Positions 49,901 to 59,684 of a stretch of DNA of 64,000 bases are shown here, in pieces. Below the pieces are notes generated by a model. It saw only the letters and a program-made list of their open reading frames with translations. It did no database searches and was not told the origin of the DNA. Location: NCBI RefSeq assembly GCF_026914265.1, contig NC_069123.1, positions 33,312,678 through 33,376,677 of the forward strand, given 5' to 3'. Each line of letters starts with the position of its first letter. The first letter of the stretch is position 1. Source of the DNA: Mya arenaria. Taxonomy: Eukaryota; Mollusca; Bivalvia; Myida; Myidae. Position numbers and translations under genes: made by a program.

Positions 49901-52900
49901 TAAAGGTGGATTTTTTACTTACCGGGTAACCCCTAAGTTAAGCCTATTTGCTCTAGGTTTGTGAGTCAAACATACTGTTTATTAATGGTGGCCTTACAAA
50001 TTAATGAACCAAGCACAGATATACTTTCAATTCTTAAATCAATTCTTAAATCTAAGCTAAAAAGCTCGAGATAAAAAGGTTTTATAAAGAAATGAGGGTC
50101 AATTTATTTTCTCCTATTTTCCTTTGTTAAATATTGGACAAGCAAGCAAAGATGATACCCGCCCAGTCATTGACAGCAATAATCAATAGGGCAGGAGACA
50201 GGGATGTGATTGACCTGGCTGTTGAAGGGCTGAAACCATATTGGCGATGGGATTGGGGGTGCCCAATGGGTGTAAAGCACCCTACTGCAGATGCGAATGC
50301 TTGTCTTAAGTTATTCCAGTCAAACAAGGGGTGCAACTGGAAAAATTCACAGAGAGCTATGGGCCCTCAGCTTTACATGTAAGTTTTGGCCTTAGCATCA
50401 TGTGAATAAAGTATTATTTGAATACCAGTCATCGAAATTAGAACATTGCATGAACAAGCCTGAATCCTTTTACTAGAACATGTCATTGTTTTTTTTCAAC
50501 CCTGCTAATTAAAATCGAATATTTGAACAAGCGAGCATCGCATTTTACCAGTGCAGGGCCTGTGGGCTCGCCAATGAAATACGTTGAACACTTTTCCTCA
50601 TGGCCAAGGTTGAAATTTTTCATAAATGACAAAAAGGCTATGACAATTCCTTGACTTTTTTTCTTTTTCTTTTAAAACAGACGAGCAAAAAAACTATCAG
50701 AACCGAATGCAAAGACAACCCACCTAAGAATACTGGCTATACTGAACATGACAAAAGGCATGTGCTTATCAGACAGCCCGGAATGGATATAGCTCATTGG
50801 CCAGATGAGACATGATGATACGCCAGCCTTTTCGTAGGCTGACTTTGTATCTGGGTCAGTCAGCGTGCTGGGAATCAGTATTTTATACCCTACAAAACAA
50901 CAACAAAACATGGCAATGGTTACAATACAGTATTAGAAATGATAAAGATGATTAAAAAAAATAGATTTTAACTACTCACTATAAAAGTCTGAATATTTCA
51001 ATAAATTTATATTTTAGCATTATAATACACACACATGCAGTGATTTTTTTTTACACAACCTCGCTGCCTTTTTTAATTGCAATAAAAAATAAGCACTGTT
51101 ATGTAAGTCCCAATATTGGAAAAAAAGCGTTGTAAGTCCCATAATTAGAAAAAATAGTGACCTTTAGTCCTTTAAACGGATATGGTTATTTAACTTATCA
51201 AAGATTTTCTGTTTTTTTTCTATATGTATTATGCATCTTTTAATCCCCTGCCCTCCTCATCCCAGAAATACACTTATGGGGCTTATTTTTTAATAAAAAA
51301 ACAAACAACAATTTCTAGGAAAAACTGGATAATTTTTTTGCGACGGAAATGAGCCGAAACTTTTGGCAGTAAAATTAACAACAAAAAAATCACTGACATG
51401 TATGTCATTGCTTTCAAAGAAACATATAAACAGACGAATATTTCAAGAACCTTATGGTCTTCAATCATAATTTATTATGCAATCAAATATTTTAGAAATG
51501 CAGGTTGTCACGGAACTATCAGTAGTAGCCAAGGTTGAGAATTTTTGCTGGCAGCATGACAGTGCCAATAACACCAAACCACCACAATACCCCATCTGTT
51601 TTTTCTTGGAAAAAAAACCCAGACAAGTTAATTAAGAACTTTAGTCTGCCAAGAAATGTTTACATAGATTTGAAATATTAAGACTTTCACAGACAGTTAA
51701 AAACTAAATCAAAGCAGATGCATACATTGGACAAGCTGCGGTTATGACTATAAATACATGTAAGCCTGAAGCAGCTACAGTGGTTCAGCTTTTAGTGGTC
51801 TGACATTATTGCATGCTGCTGACATGGTAATACAGAAAAGATTACCAAGATCAACAAAGACCCTGTTATAAACTACTTTTAATTGTTCTTTCTTAATGAG
51901 CAATCCGAATTATAATTTTAACAGCAAATTCCAAACAATGACAACATCACTGCAAATAGTCCATGTTATCAAAATGGCAATCTAAAAGCATGCATTGTTC
52001 TATTTTGTGAGAAACCCGATATTCAAAGAGTATATTATACCTGGAATATCACATTAATCTATTAAAACAAGAAAGAGCCTACAATGTAGCAAGCATATAA
52101 GTGATACAAAAGTGCCGCAAAGAGAAGGCCAATGCTCGTCTGGGGTTTTCAATTAAAAAAAGGTGTATTCTCAATAATCAGTGAAGCCAGAGTTATGAGC
52201 CTTGCTGAGAATGGGTGTTAGGACTCTGGAAATATGTGTATCAAGTTTCATTCGAATATCTTGAATGTATTTTTTGAGCCATGGCAAAGATTACTAAAAT
52301 TACTTCGGCAATGACACCAGGGCGATCACAAGACCCAGACGAAAAAATGAAGAGATTATAAGCAACTACCACAGAGAAACAAGTCTGACAGCATCCATTC
52401 AACCATGAGATCATAATAATATGTTTAAGAAATGAATTGCAATCTGTGCAATGGTCTGTTACGAAGAATAAATTTGTTTTTTTGTTTTTTTGTTAAGCAG
52501 TCAATCATCTTATGACCTCTTGGTTCATCTAGTGTAAAGGAATGACATTAAAATGTCTTCAAGAAAAACACTCTCACCATCGCTTGAATAAGCAACTGGT
52601 TCCTCGACATCCGACGAGGAGGAGGCTTCTGGATCGGGACTTGTGCTGAAGTCTTCTGTCGGGTCATCTTCATCTATTGATGGGCGGCTAGTTGCGGCAG
52701 TTTGAAATGACTCATCACCTTTATTGCTACTAGGGGGCCTTCTCCTTAAATTGACATTTTATCTTTAAATAAAATCTTTTTTATTTTTTCTGTAAATTTA
52801 ATGCTTTCTTAAATCTAATAGATTTTGAGTATATGACTACTTTAAGAATTTGCTGGTATGTCATTTCCATAGATCTAGCTGGCTCGATCGAGTCTAGCAT

Positions 52901-55900
52901 GAAATGTTTGTGAATAAATAAGCATGATACTCTTAAATGTCAGGCCTAAAAAAATACCTATGTTTAGGGCAACCTGACCCTACCTAGCAAAACCCCTCAA
53001 CCTTATTTTTCTTTCAACCCCAGTCTATACAAATAATTTGCGAATTTCGGATTTTTAGTTGGTGTCGACTATTTGCATTGATTACAAAAAAAATGTAACG
53101 TTTAAAAATAAAGTATTAATTATTTAATACACAATATATTGACTTAAAAACAACAAAAGACTTACCTACCGTACCAAGCATTAAGACTGTTGCCCTAAAC
53201 TCATTAGAGAATTAAGGCCTCAATTTTAATCAAAATTACCTTGGTGATGCCTTGTGTTTGGTGAGAAGTTCACTGTATTGTTCCTTGGTTTCTGATATCA
53301 CCTCCTCGCTGGTCATAGTTGGGCCGGCCATCCCCGTACCTCCCTGTTCCGCCTCCCCTCCCTTCAGGCCCCTCTGTCTAGTCCCGACCCGGGGTTTCTT
53401 GGCAACGGGTTCATCGTCATCATCAGAGTCTTCGCTCGGAGATTGATGGTTCTCATCCCCGACCCCCTCATCTTCATCACTGGACTGGTTTTTACCAACT
53501 ATATCCTCAGCTGAAACCAAAAACCAGTCAGCATTTATAAATTCATTGTTTAATACTTAAGGACATAACATTAATGCATATGCGGCAAAATGCCTAAAAT
53601 TGTGAAATAACAAAAGTATATTCCAAACAAAGAAACAATGCAAAGGCACTGAAATATACAGAATTTGAAGAATTTTACAAGATTAGGAATGCATTTTAAT
53701 ATAACTGTACAAATTGACTTGGTAAAAAAGGTGAGGAAAACAAATGGGTTGTGAATTTTAAGGGTCCTTTTTTTGTGTGAAAAAAGTATACTTTTTGGGA
53801 TTATAAATGAGGCCAAATCTCGGCTCATTTTCAGTCAAAATGAAACACTGAAGCATCAACATCAAGTTTGCACTGCAACTGTTTCATTTGGTAATTACGA
53901 TTCCATAATAAAGACTATACCACTTAGCTGATTTTTGTACATCTGTTCATGCTTTTGACTGCAGAAGACTCTGAAATTAAAGAAAATAAAGGTTTGCATG
54001 AAAAAATTATAAATGCTTGGACACTCTTTTTTTAAAACATGCTTGACAAGTTCTTGAGTAATAAGACCAAATTGCACTACTTGCAACCAGATGAAACAAA
54101 GACCTGCAGAAGCTGGTGTCAGAAACTGCTTTAAACCAGAAATTGTCTATGGTCTTCATAAATAAGGAATACTTTTCATTCATACACAGACACAGGTTCA
54201 TATGATGAAACCAGCCCCAATATCAACTTGACCTGTATCTTCTGATGTTACACCTGTGTACCAAAAATTGTTCAAATCTGTCAAGCCTTTCATGAGTTAT
54301 CGTCCGCAAGCCGTTTTTCTATTTTTAGTAACAGTGACCTTGACCTTGGCCCCACCAGCCCCAATATCGAACTTGACCTGTATCTTCTGATGTTACACCT
54401 GTGTACCAAAAAATTTTCAAATCTGTCTAGCCTTTAATGAGTTATCGTCCGGAAACCATGAAAATCAACAGACCGACCGACCGACCGACAGACAGACCGA
54501 CCGACAGGCTCACTCCTATATACCCCCTCAAACTTCGTTTGTGGGGGACCGGGTATAATGACTTATAATTCCAATATAAACAGGTGTAACTCCATATAAC
54601 ACAGCCAATGAAATTAAGACTTTTGGATGAACAAGCCCGAATTCTTATACTTTTGAAGGACGTTAACTCCATGTAGAAATTAAAGGCTGTTACTTCTTAT
54701 AGAAGGACATAACTCAATGTAGAAATTGAAGGACGTAATTCCATGTTAAAAAGAAGGATGGAACACCATGTAAAACAGAAGGAAGTAGCTCCATATAAAA
54801 TAGAATGACGTAACTGGTTATAACAGTGGGTGAAATTAGCACAAGCCTGCAAGCTCTGCACTGGTAAAATTTCTTCCGGGCTTGCTCAAATTCTGAAGTT
54901 TATATAGCAGGGCTTGTTCAAAAACATGATTCCATGCAATAGTATAAGAATTCGGGCTTGTTTATCCGAAAGTCTAATTTCAATGACTGTTATAAAATAG
55001 AAGGACATAATTCTATATAAAATAGATGAGTGTAACTCCCTATAAAATTGAACGATGTAACTCCATATAAAATAGAAGTACATAACTCCATATAAAATAG
55101 ATGGACATAACTCAATATAAACAGTCATTAAAACTAGAGATTGCTTTTTTGAAAAAGCGCTTGTCTCCCCTATTGTGTGGTCGTAGCTGAGAAAAAATAA
55201 ATGATGGACATGAAATTTGTAACTTTGGACTGGAGACAAACCAACAGTGAAGTTTGGTTTATTCGATTATATTAAATAGTGAAGAGAAGAAAGTGTTGTT
55301 GATTAATCATGGAAAATGTAAACGAAGTTTGCATTGTATGAAGTTCCTGGGCGCAAGCGTTATTCAATTATTGATCGGAAACCATTTTTCAGCTCACAGT
55401 CATCGTGACCATGACCTTTTACCTACTGATCACAACATCAATAGGGATCATCTACATAACCAACTTGCATACCAAGTATTAAGTTCTTGGGTGCAAGTGT
55501 TCTTTAGTTACTGAGCGGTAACCATTTCTTCAACTCAAGGTCATGGCAACCTTGACCTTTGACCTACTGATCTCAAAATCAATAGGGGTCATCTACTAGT
55601 CATGACCGACTAGCGTACCAAGAATGAAGTTCCTGGGTACAAGCGTTCTTAAGTTATTGAGCAGAAACCATTTTTAAGCTTAAGGTCACCGCCAACGTAT
55701 CATTTTTTACCTGAAGGTAACCTTGACCTTTGACCTTTTGATCTGAAAATCAATAGGGGTCATCTTCTAGTCATGAACAACTAGCTTACCAAGTATGAAG
55801 TTCCTGAAACCAAAGGATCTTTAGTTATTGAGCGGAAACTTTTTCTTCACTTCAAGGTCATGGCAACCTTGACCTTTGACCTAGTGATCTCAAAATCAAT

Positions 55901-58900
55901 ATGGGTCATGACCAACTAGCATACCAAGTATGAAATTCCTGGTTGCAAGCGTTCTCTAGTTATTGAGCGGAAACAGTTTCTTCACCTCAAGGTCACGGTG
56001 ACCTTGACCATTGACCTACTGATCTCAAAATCAATAGGAGTCATCTACTAGTCATGAACAACTATGAAGTTCCTGGGTACAAGCTTTCTTTAGTTATTGA
56101 GCAGAAACCATTTTTAAGCTTAAGGTCACTGCCAACATAACATTTTTTACCTGAAGGTAACCTTGACCTTTGACCTTTTGATCTCAAAATCAATAGGAGT
56201 CATCTAATAGTCATGAACAACTAGCATACCAAGTATGAAGTTCCTGGACCCAAAGGATCTTTAGTTATTGAGTGGAAACCATTTCTTCACCTCAAGGTCA
56301 CTTTAACCCTGATCTTTGACCTAGTGACCCCAAATTCAATAGGGGTCATCTACTAGTCATGACCAACTAGCATACCAAGTATGAAGTTCCTGGGTCTAAG
56401 AGTTCTATAGTGATTGGGCGGAAACGAAGTGTGACGTACTGACTGACTGACTGACAGACTGATGGACTGACTGACGGACAGGGCAAAAACAATATGTCTC
56501 CCCATGAATGGGGGAGACATAAAGATATTACACGCAAATGATTTTTACATGGAAGGTCACCACGACCTTGACTATTGACCTTGTTACCCCCAAAACAATT
56601 GGGATCATCTAGACATCATGACCAACCTCACTTCAAAGTTTGGTGAACCTAGATCAAAGCATTCTCCTGATATTGCACGGAAATATTTTTTTACATTAGA
56701 GGTCACAGCGACGTTGACCTTTGACCTTGTGACTCCCCAAATATAGGAGTTTTCTAAACCTCATGATCAACCTCCCTACCAAGTTTGGTGAACCTAGGTC
56801 AAACCATTCTCAAGATATTGAGCGGAAATGTTTTTTACATTGGGGGTCGCCGCGACCTTGACCTTTGACCTAGTGACCCCAAAAACAATAGGGATCTTCT
56901 ACACCTCATGACCAACCTCCCTACCAAGTTTGGTGAACCTAGGTCAAACCGTCCACATAAATAAGAAGGATGTAGGTCCATACATAAAATAGAAGGATGT
57001 TACGGTCCATATAAAATAGAAGGATGTAGGTCCATATAAATTAGAAGGATGTAGGTCCATATAAAATAGAATGATGCAACCCCATATAAAATAGATGGAA
57101 TTGCATCTGTCTTATGCAGAAACCATGATACGTCCATTAGGTTGCAAAATGAACATGTTCTTTGCATGACTCAAGCTCCATCTTTTTAGTCCTACCTGTA
57201 GAGAATGACAACCTTGTCTCCTGCAGCAACTCTGTATCGCTTAGCAACAGTATGTGGGCTCATTGACACACACAGATAGTGAAACGTCTTCTTGCATGAG
57301 GCCAGGGCACATCCAGATGTGGCTCCAGTCTTATGCAGCTTCTTGTTTTTGTCTGCTTTACAGATGTGGCATGCCTGAAAGTATAAATATCTATACGATT
57401 AACAGATGTGGCTCGCCTGAAAGTATAAGTTTATATAAATGTCTTTTAGCGATTTAAAGATGTAGCATGCCTTAGAGTGTACATGTCTTTATATGATTTA
57501 CAGATATAGCTGGTGTGAGAGTTTATACCAGGTATATCTTCATAATATTTACACATGAAGCATGCCTAAGAGTATAAATGCCTATAGACGATTTACAGAT
57601 ATAGCATGTCTAAGCATATAAATGTCTATATGAAATTTAAAGATGTCATAGCACACATGAGAATATAAATGTCTACACACAATTTACAAATGTAGTTCCC
57701 CTGAAGTATACTAATTCCATTTCATTTCTTTTTGGGAATATTCTATTTATTGTGCAGCAGATGTATCCTCAAGAGATTGTTAAAGCAAAATTAAACACAA
57801 ATTATTACTTGATTTGATTGTTAAATGGTGACATTACAGTGGTCGAAATTAGCACAAGCCAGCAAGCCCTGCACTGGTAAAATGCATTCCGGGCTTGCTA
57901 AAAAAATTGGGTTTTATACTTGTAACAGAGCTTGTTCAAAAATTTAATGCCAAGCAGTAGTATATGAATTCAGGCTTGTTCATCCAAAAGTCTAATTTCG
58001 ATGACTGCTGACAAGACAAGGTCATGATTATTTGGAACAAATGGTATTAAATAGTTAAAAGAAGAATCAAATCTTTGTATAATCATTCAAGATAAACCGA
58101 ATCATGGGATGTACAAGATGATTCAGAACACAATGAAAAAAAATGCAGCAGAATAAAGGTAACAACTTATCTTACCAATTTCTTTCCTCTTTTAATTTCT
58201 TTAACAACATCTGTTTTCTTGAACCCTCCAAACCCATCTGTCTTGTACTGTACAAGCAAAGCAGAATATTGCTGAAAGAAGAAATGTACATGTATGCTTA
58301 ATCACTGTATTGCGTTATATTCAGCTATCAGTGCAGTTACCCAGGAGGGGTATTGCTTTGAAAGTAGCAAAACTGCTGGTACATATAATATTAAATTAAT
58401 GATTATCATCATGATAATCTTAATTTACAAGTCAATCAAACAACATTGCCAAACAACTCAAACAGATACGGGACATTCTAAAAACTTGACGCCCACAGGC
58501 GACAAGTCACTCCCATTGAAAGAGCCTTTGACACAGACATATTTTAGCTTTTGACCTTGACCTTTGAGGTACAGACCTGATTATTGTGTGCACCACATCA
58601 CCTTATCTTGATGAACCATCATGGCAAGTTTTTTGAAAATCCCATAATGCATGGTGAAGATAAAGCCTGCACAATTATCATTTCAACCATTAACCTCTTA
58701 GGGAGGAGACCTTGACCTTTCGAGGTACAGACCTGGGTGGTGAACCATCATGGCAAGTCCCTTGGGAAGTAAAATGTAAAACACCTTTTCTTTCATTTAT
58801 TTTTCTATCAAAGCAATTTCGGCCAGAAAGGGACTTAAAAAAAGTGTCATAGCCTAATACATTTAGATTAAATGCAGGCGTTTTTATATTCGACTTCTGG

Positions 58901-59404
58901 AGAAAAAAGTGTGTCCTATAGACAGTGATTTACGGTTATTGAAAATCCCATAATGCATGGACAAGGTTCGGTCCAGACGGATGCAAAACACATACACAGA
59001 ACCGTGATTATGACAATTGTCTTGACACTGCATGCAGTCTTGACAATAAATTATATCCTGATATAAAGAACACATGATTTAAAATACTAAGCATGTAATT
59101 CACCAAATATTTTCATTGTATTTAAAAGTAAAACCAGTAAATTTTGTAATTTTTTGATATCATATTACATTTCTAAATATTTAGCATACAAACTTGTACC
59201 ACAAAAGTGAAATAGAATTTTAATGGACGTCATTTCACCCTAACCCACTTATTATGTAAAAAAATATCATATACTATATACCATGCACTTGTGGTGGGCG
59301 CAAACCGTATTTCCCTTAAGAGTATCCCGATGCAGGGTTCCACACAAGGTGTCATTCTCTTCTCCTGTGTGGCAGAAACCACACTTAAGTGTCGCATCAA
59401 CCAT
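40909..59404 (-). CDS. Extended PHD-finger protein (PHF6/PHF11 type), unknown C-terminal half
   Basis: Nine minus-strand exons: 59404-59282, 58271-58176, 57374-57196, 53970-53924, 53510-53240, 52729-52578, 50889-50724, 46542-45764 and 41069-40909. All phases match, giving 657 aa. Residues about 8-140 form an extended PHD finger: CGFC, CGTLH, VCAHHKC, then ACHICK, HKTGATSGC, SCKKTFHYLC and a closing VFCSQKH. This is the layout of PHF6, PHF11 and G2E3, nuclear proteins linked to chromatin or nucleic acid binding. Residues about 149-290 are acidic and Ser-rich with a basic KKPR patch. The rest (for example FVMFSIASIL, LINLCDKANLIFKCEVC, LLNWLLPQLYQKS) is rich in Leu and Cys and looks folded, but I do not recognise it. 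ATG 59404 follows an acceptor at 59408, so a 5' exon lies upstream and was not found. Function beyond nuclear ePHD protein is unknown. Confidence 0.88.
41416..41775. mobile_element. TTAA-flanked MITE, copy 3
   Basis: Begins TTAAAGCTGCACTCTCACAG and ends CTGTGAGAGTGCAGCTTAA. Complete copy in the last intron of the PHD gene. It is the best reference for the interrupted copy at 46630-48332. Confidence 0.88.
41970..42060. mobile_element. Fragment of a hAT-type MITE
   Basis: Shares 'cacaatccttagcgcgc' and 'tccaatccatggtttat' with the complete element at 48643-49080. Only the two parts of one side remain. Confidence 0.65.
42061..44324. other. Part of the last intron of the PHD gene
   Basis: Two copies of the dispersed 'accaaggctatgacaat' repeat (42955-43140 and about 43750-44040). 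A triple 'ttttccaactgtaatctg' motif occurs at 42843-42903. No exon recognised. Confidence 0.5.
44325..44657. mobile_element. GGCCTA-ended MITE
   Basis: Begins GGCCTAAAAAAAAAAA and ends with the inverse TTTTTTTTTTAGGCC. Next to the ends are 'gttacccgaccctacctac' and 'ctaccctacctattttt'. Related copies: 48413 onward (broken by another insertion) and 52942-53220. Long A and T runs fill the centre. Confidence 0.8.
44895..45660. mobile_element. 766-bp element with 40-bp inverted ends carrying an ORF
   Basis: Left end GGCCATCCTTAAAAAATTG then tatgtttgctgtaacgc; right end is its reverse complement with two mismatches over 40 bp. It is flanked by TCA on both sides (44892-44894, 45661-45663), a possible 3-bp target duplication of the TNA kind seen with PIF/Harbinger elements. 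Inside lies the intact ORF at 45040-45438. The whole sits in the last intron of the PHD gene, 100 bp from an exon. Superfamily assignment is tentative. Confidence 0.75.
45040..45438 (-). CDS. Unrecognised 132-aa ORF inside an intronic element
   Basis: Single uninterrupted ORF on the minus strand starting MADEGERVTFAVTVIEKKG at 45438 (A at -3, G at +4). A further in-frame ATG at 45468 would add 10 residues. It ends MDEVCPK at 45040. Composition is that of a real soluble protein: charged, with hydrophobics spaced for a folded domain (FDVFSALTENVAIDPEIDEH, KISVLYDFDKTLKYVTITIK) and a polar tail. I recognise no family. A TGACGTAA (CRE/ATF-like) site lies at 45468-45475, just upstream. It may be a transposon protein, the captured first exon of a host gene, or a nested gene. 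It lies on the same strand as the host gene, so an alternative last exon is also possible. Confidence 0.55.
   Translation of the reverse strand: MADEGERVTFAVTVIEKKGPETIFHARNSIRKFSTNESWFDVFSALTENVAIDPEIDEHFEKIASVQVSSNLENPTQFSPDTYDKISVLYDFDKTLKYVTITIKTTPQQEEQCSASAPVLHDNGLMDEVCPK
46596..46617. repeat. (AT)n microsatellite
   Basis: Pure AT/TA dinucleotide run just upstream of the last large exon of the PHD gene (within the intron). Confidence 0.9.
46630..48332. mobile_element. TTAA MITE copy 4 split by a tandem-repeat element
   Basis: The left part (46630-46945) and the right end (about 48305-48332, ctgtgagagtgcagcttta) match the complete MITE at 41416. Between them lies about 1.35 kb of another element: eight to nine units of about 145 bp ('gggcagtaactctgtaatta', 'cctctcattatgatctatca', 'gtatgaagttttattaaatt'). 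A (cgcc)n tract at 48231-48242 and a small hairpin (atttttcgatgaaaaat, about 48268-48284) follow. The plan of array, tetranucleotide and hairpin matches the Pearl-like elements. Confidence 0.8.
48413..49100. mobile_element. GGCCTA-type MITE hosting a hAT-type MITE
   Basis: The outer sequence starts 'aggcttaaaaaaaaaa' and continues 'caggttacccaacc', 'gtgccgaccctaatg' as in the 44325 copy. It is interrupted after 'cttatataaagcc' by the element at 48643-49080, then resumes with 'aaagcctcatacaaaa'. The outer right end is not intact. Confidence 0.7.
48643..49080. mobile_element. hAT-type MITE with 7-8-bp target duplication
   Basis: About 30-bp inverted ends: ATGGACCTATTAACCATGG at the left and CCATGGTTTATAGGTCCATG at the right, each joined to 'attggcaact'. 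Flanked by ATAAAGCC (48635-48642 and 49081-49088). Contains CpG-rich 'ccttagcgcgcgctcgg'. No ORF of note. Confidence 0.88.
49100..49830. repeat. Tandem array, about 120-bp unit
   Basis: Roughly five to six units with 'gacaaagctaaaatggccaa', 'ttcagggggccataactctg', 'ctggttatcgaacttgacc' and 'aagtttggtg'. In the intron between PHD exons 7 and 8. The short ORFs are repeat translations. Confidence 0.85.
49831..50723. other. Intron with dispersed repeats
   Basis: Positions 50185-50310 ('gatgtgattgacctggctgt', 'caccctactgcagatgc') recur in diverged form at 59565-59675, so the apparent 82-aa ORF is a repeat. A 'cttgttcaaaaa' MITE fragment, inverted, lies at 50425-50575. Confidence 0.6.
50890..52577. 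other. Intron between PHD exons 6 and 7
   Basis: Two more copies of the dispersed repeat with 'gacaccagggcgatcac'-like ends (about 51500-51600 and 52180-52330). No exon or other element recognised. Confidence 0.5.
52942..53220. mobile_element. GGCCTA-ended MITE beside a splice donor
   Basis: Begins AGGCCTAAAAAAATACC and ends 'gaattaaggcct', with 'gcaacctgaccctacctag' inside. Its right end is 18 bp from the donor of PHD exon 5 (GT at 53238-53239). Confidence 0.75.
54180..54560. mobile_element. Third tandem-repeat element family
   Basis: Two to three units ('cttgacctgtatcttctgat', 'gttacacctgtgtaccaaaa', 'gagttatcgtccg') end in a GACC/GACA tetranucleotide tract (54470-54510). A hairpin-capable tail follows ('accccctcaaact', 'tgtgggggaccgggtat'). 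Same modular plan as the elements at 32770 and 35697. Confidence 0.7.
54824..54989. mobile_element. 'cttgttcaaaaa' MITE, copy B
   Basis: Ends CAGTGGGTGAAATTAG and CTAATTTCAATGACTG (inverted). Inserted within the 25-28-bp tandem array. Confidence 0.85.
55134..56522. mobile_element. Pearl/Helentron-like tandem-repeat element, copy 2
   Basis: Same ends as copy 1: CTAGAGATTGC at 55134 and a terminal hairpin (tatgtctcccc / gggggagacata) then AA at 56522. Between them lie units with 'gacctactgatctcaaaatc' and a (gact)n tetranucleotide tract at 56440-56480. Inserted within the 25-28-bp array. Confidence 0.85.
56523..56955. repeat. Tandem array of a further 'gaccttgacctttgacc' unit
   Basis: Three units of about 145 bp with 'catgaccaacctccctacca', 'gtttggtgaacctaggtcaa' and 'attgagcggaaat'. 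Directly abuts the Pearl-like element on its left. Confidence 0.8.
57357..57712. repeat. Minisatellite seeded from the PHD exon 3 acceptor
   Basis: About eight diverged tandem units of 43-51 bp (plus strand 'acagatgtggcatgcctga' then 'aagtataaat'). On the gene's strand each reads tatactttcag then gcatgccacatctgt, which is the exon 3 acceptor plus its first codons (ACHIC, the start of the second zinc-binding half). The array begins inside the exon. Confidence 0.85.
57837..58007. mobile_element. 'cttgttcaaaaa' MITE, copy C
   Basis: Ends CAGTGGTCGAAATTAG and CTAATTTCGATGACTG, the best-preserved inverted ends of the family. In the intron between PHD exons 2 and 3. Confidence 0.88.
58272..59281. 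other. First coding intron of the PHD gene
   Basis: Contains two diverged units of a 'ccttgacctttgaggtacag' / 'gaaccatcatggcaagt' repeat (58550-58760) and a third partial near 58940. No exon recognised. Confidence 0.55.
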
Positions 59405-59684
59405 AATCTGAAAGATTGTTACAAGAAAATGATAAGTGTGCAACTCAATACTGCTTCGATAAGAACTAGCGTTCTCCCTCATCCAGGATTGGCAGTAAGT
59501 TCAATGGGAGCTCTTGTCAGTCTGTGCTAAAGTTCCAGCGATACTGAATTCACACACCTGAAGGGATGTGATTGACCTGGCACCTGAAGGGCTAAAACAA
59601 TTTCTGCGATGGGTTAAGGGAGCGCCTTAGGCCCACAATGGGAGTGAAACACCCTACTGCAAAAGCAAAACTGGCTTAAGAGGG

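Larger units (their letters stand above)
54565..57110. repeat. Tandem array (about 25-28-bp unit) broken by later insertions
   Basis: Units like 'aaatagaaggatgtaactcc' followed by 'atata' occur at 54565-54820, 55008-55130 and 56955-57110. Between the blocks sit a MITE (54824-54989), a Pearl-like element (55134-56522) and another array (56523-56955). Confidence 0.78.

Noticed and set aside
50134-50382. 82-aa ORF as a gene
   Set aside because: The same sequence recurs in broken form at 59565-59675, so it is a dispersed repeat inside an intron.
53252-53446. Plus-strand ORF opposite PHD exon 5
   Set aside because: A shadow of the acidic linker exon. Its Ser/Pro-rich content is the reverse reading of Asp/Glu and Gly codons.
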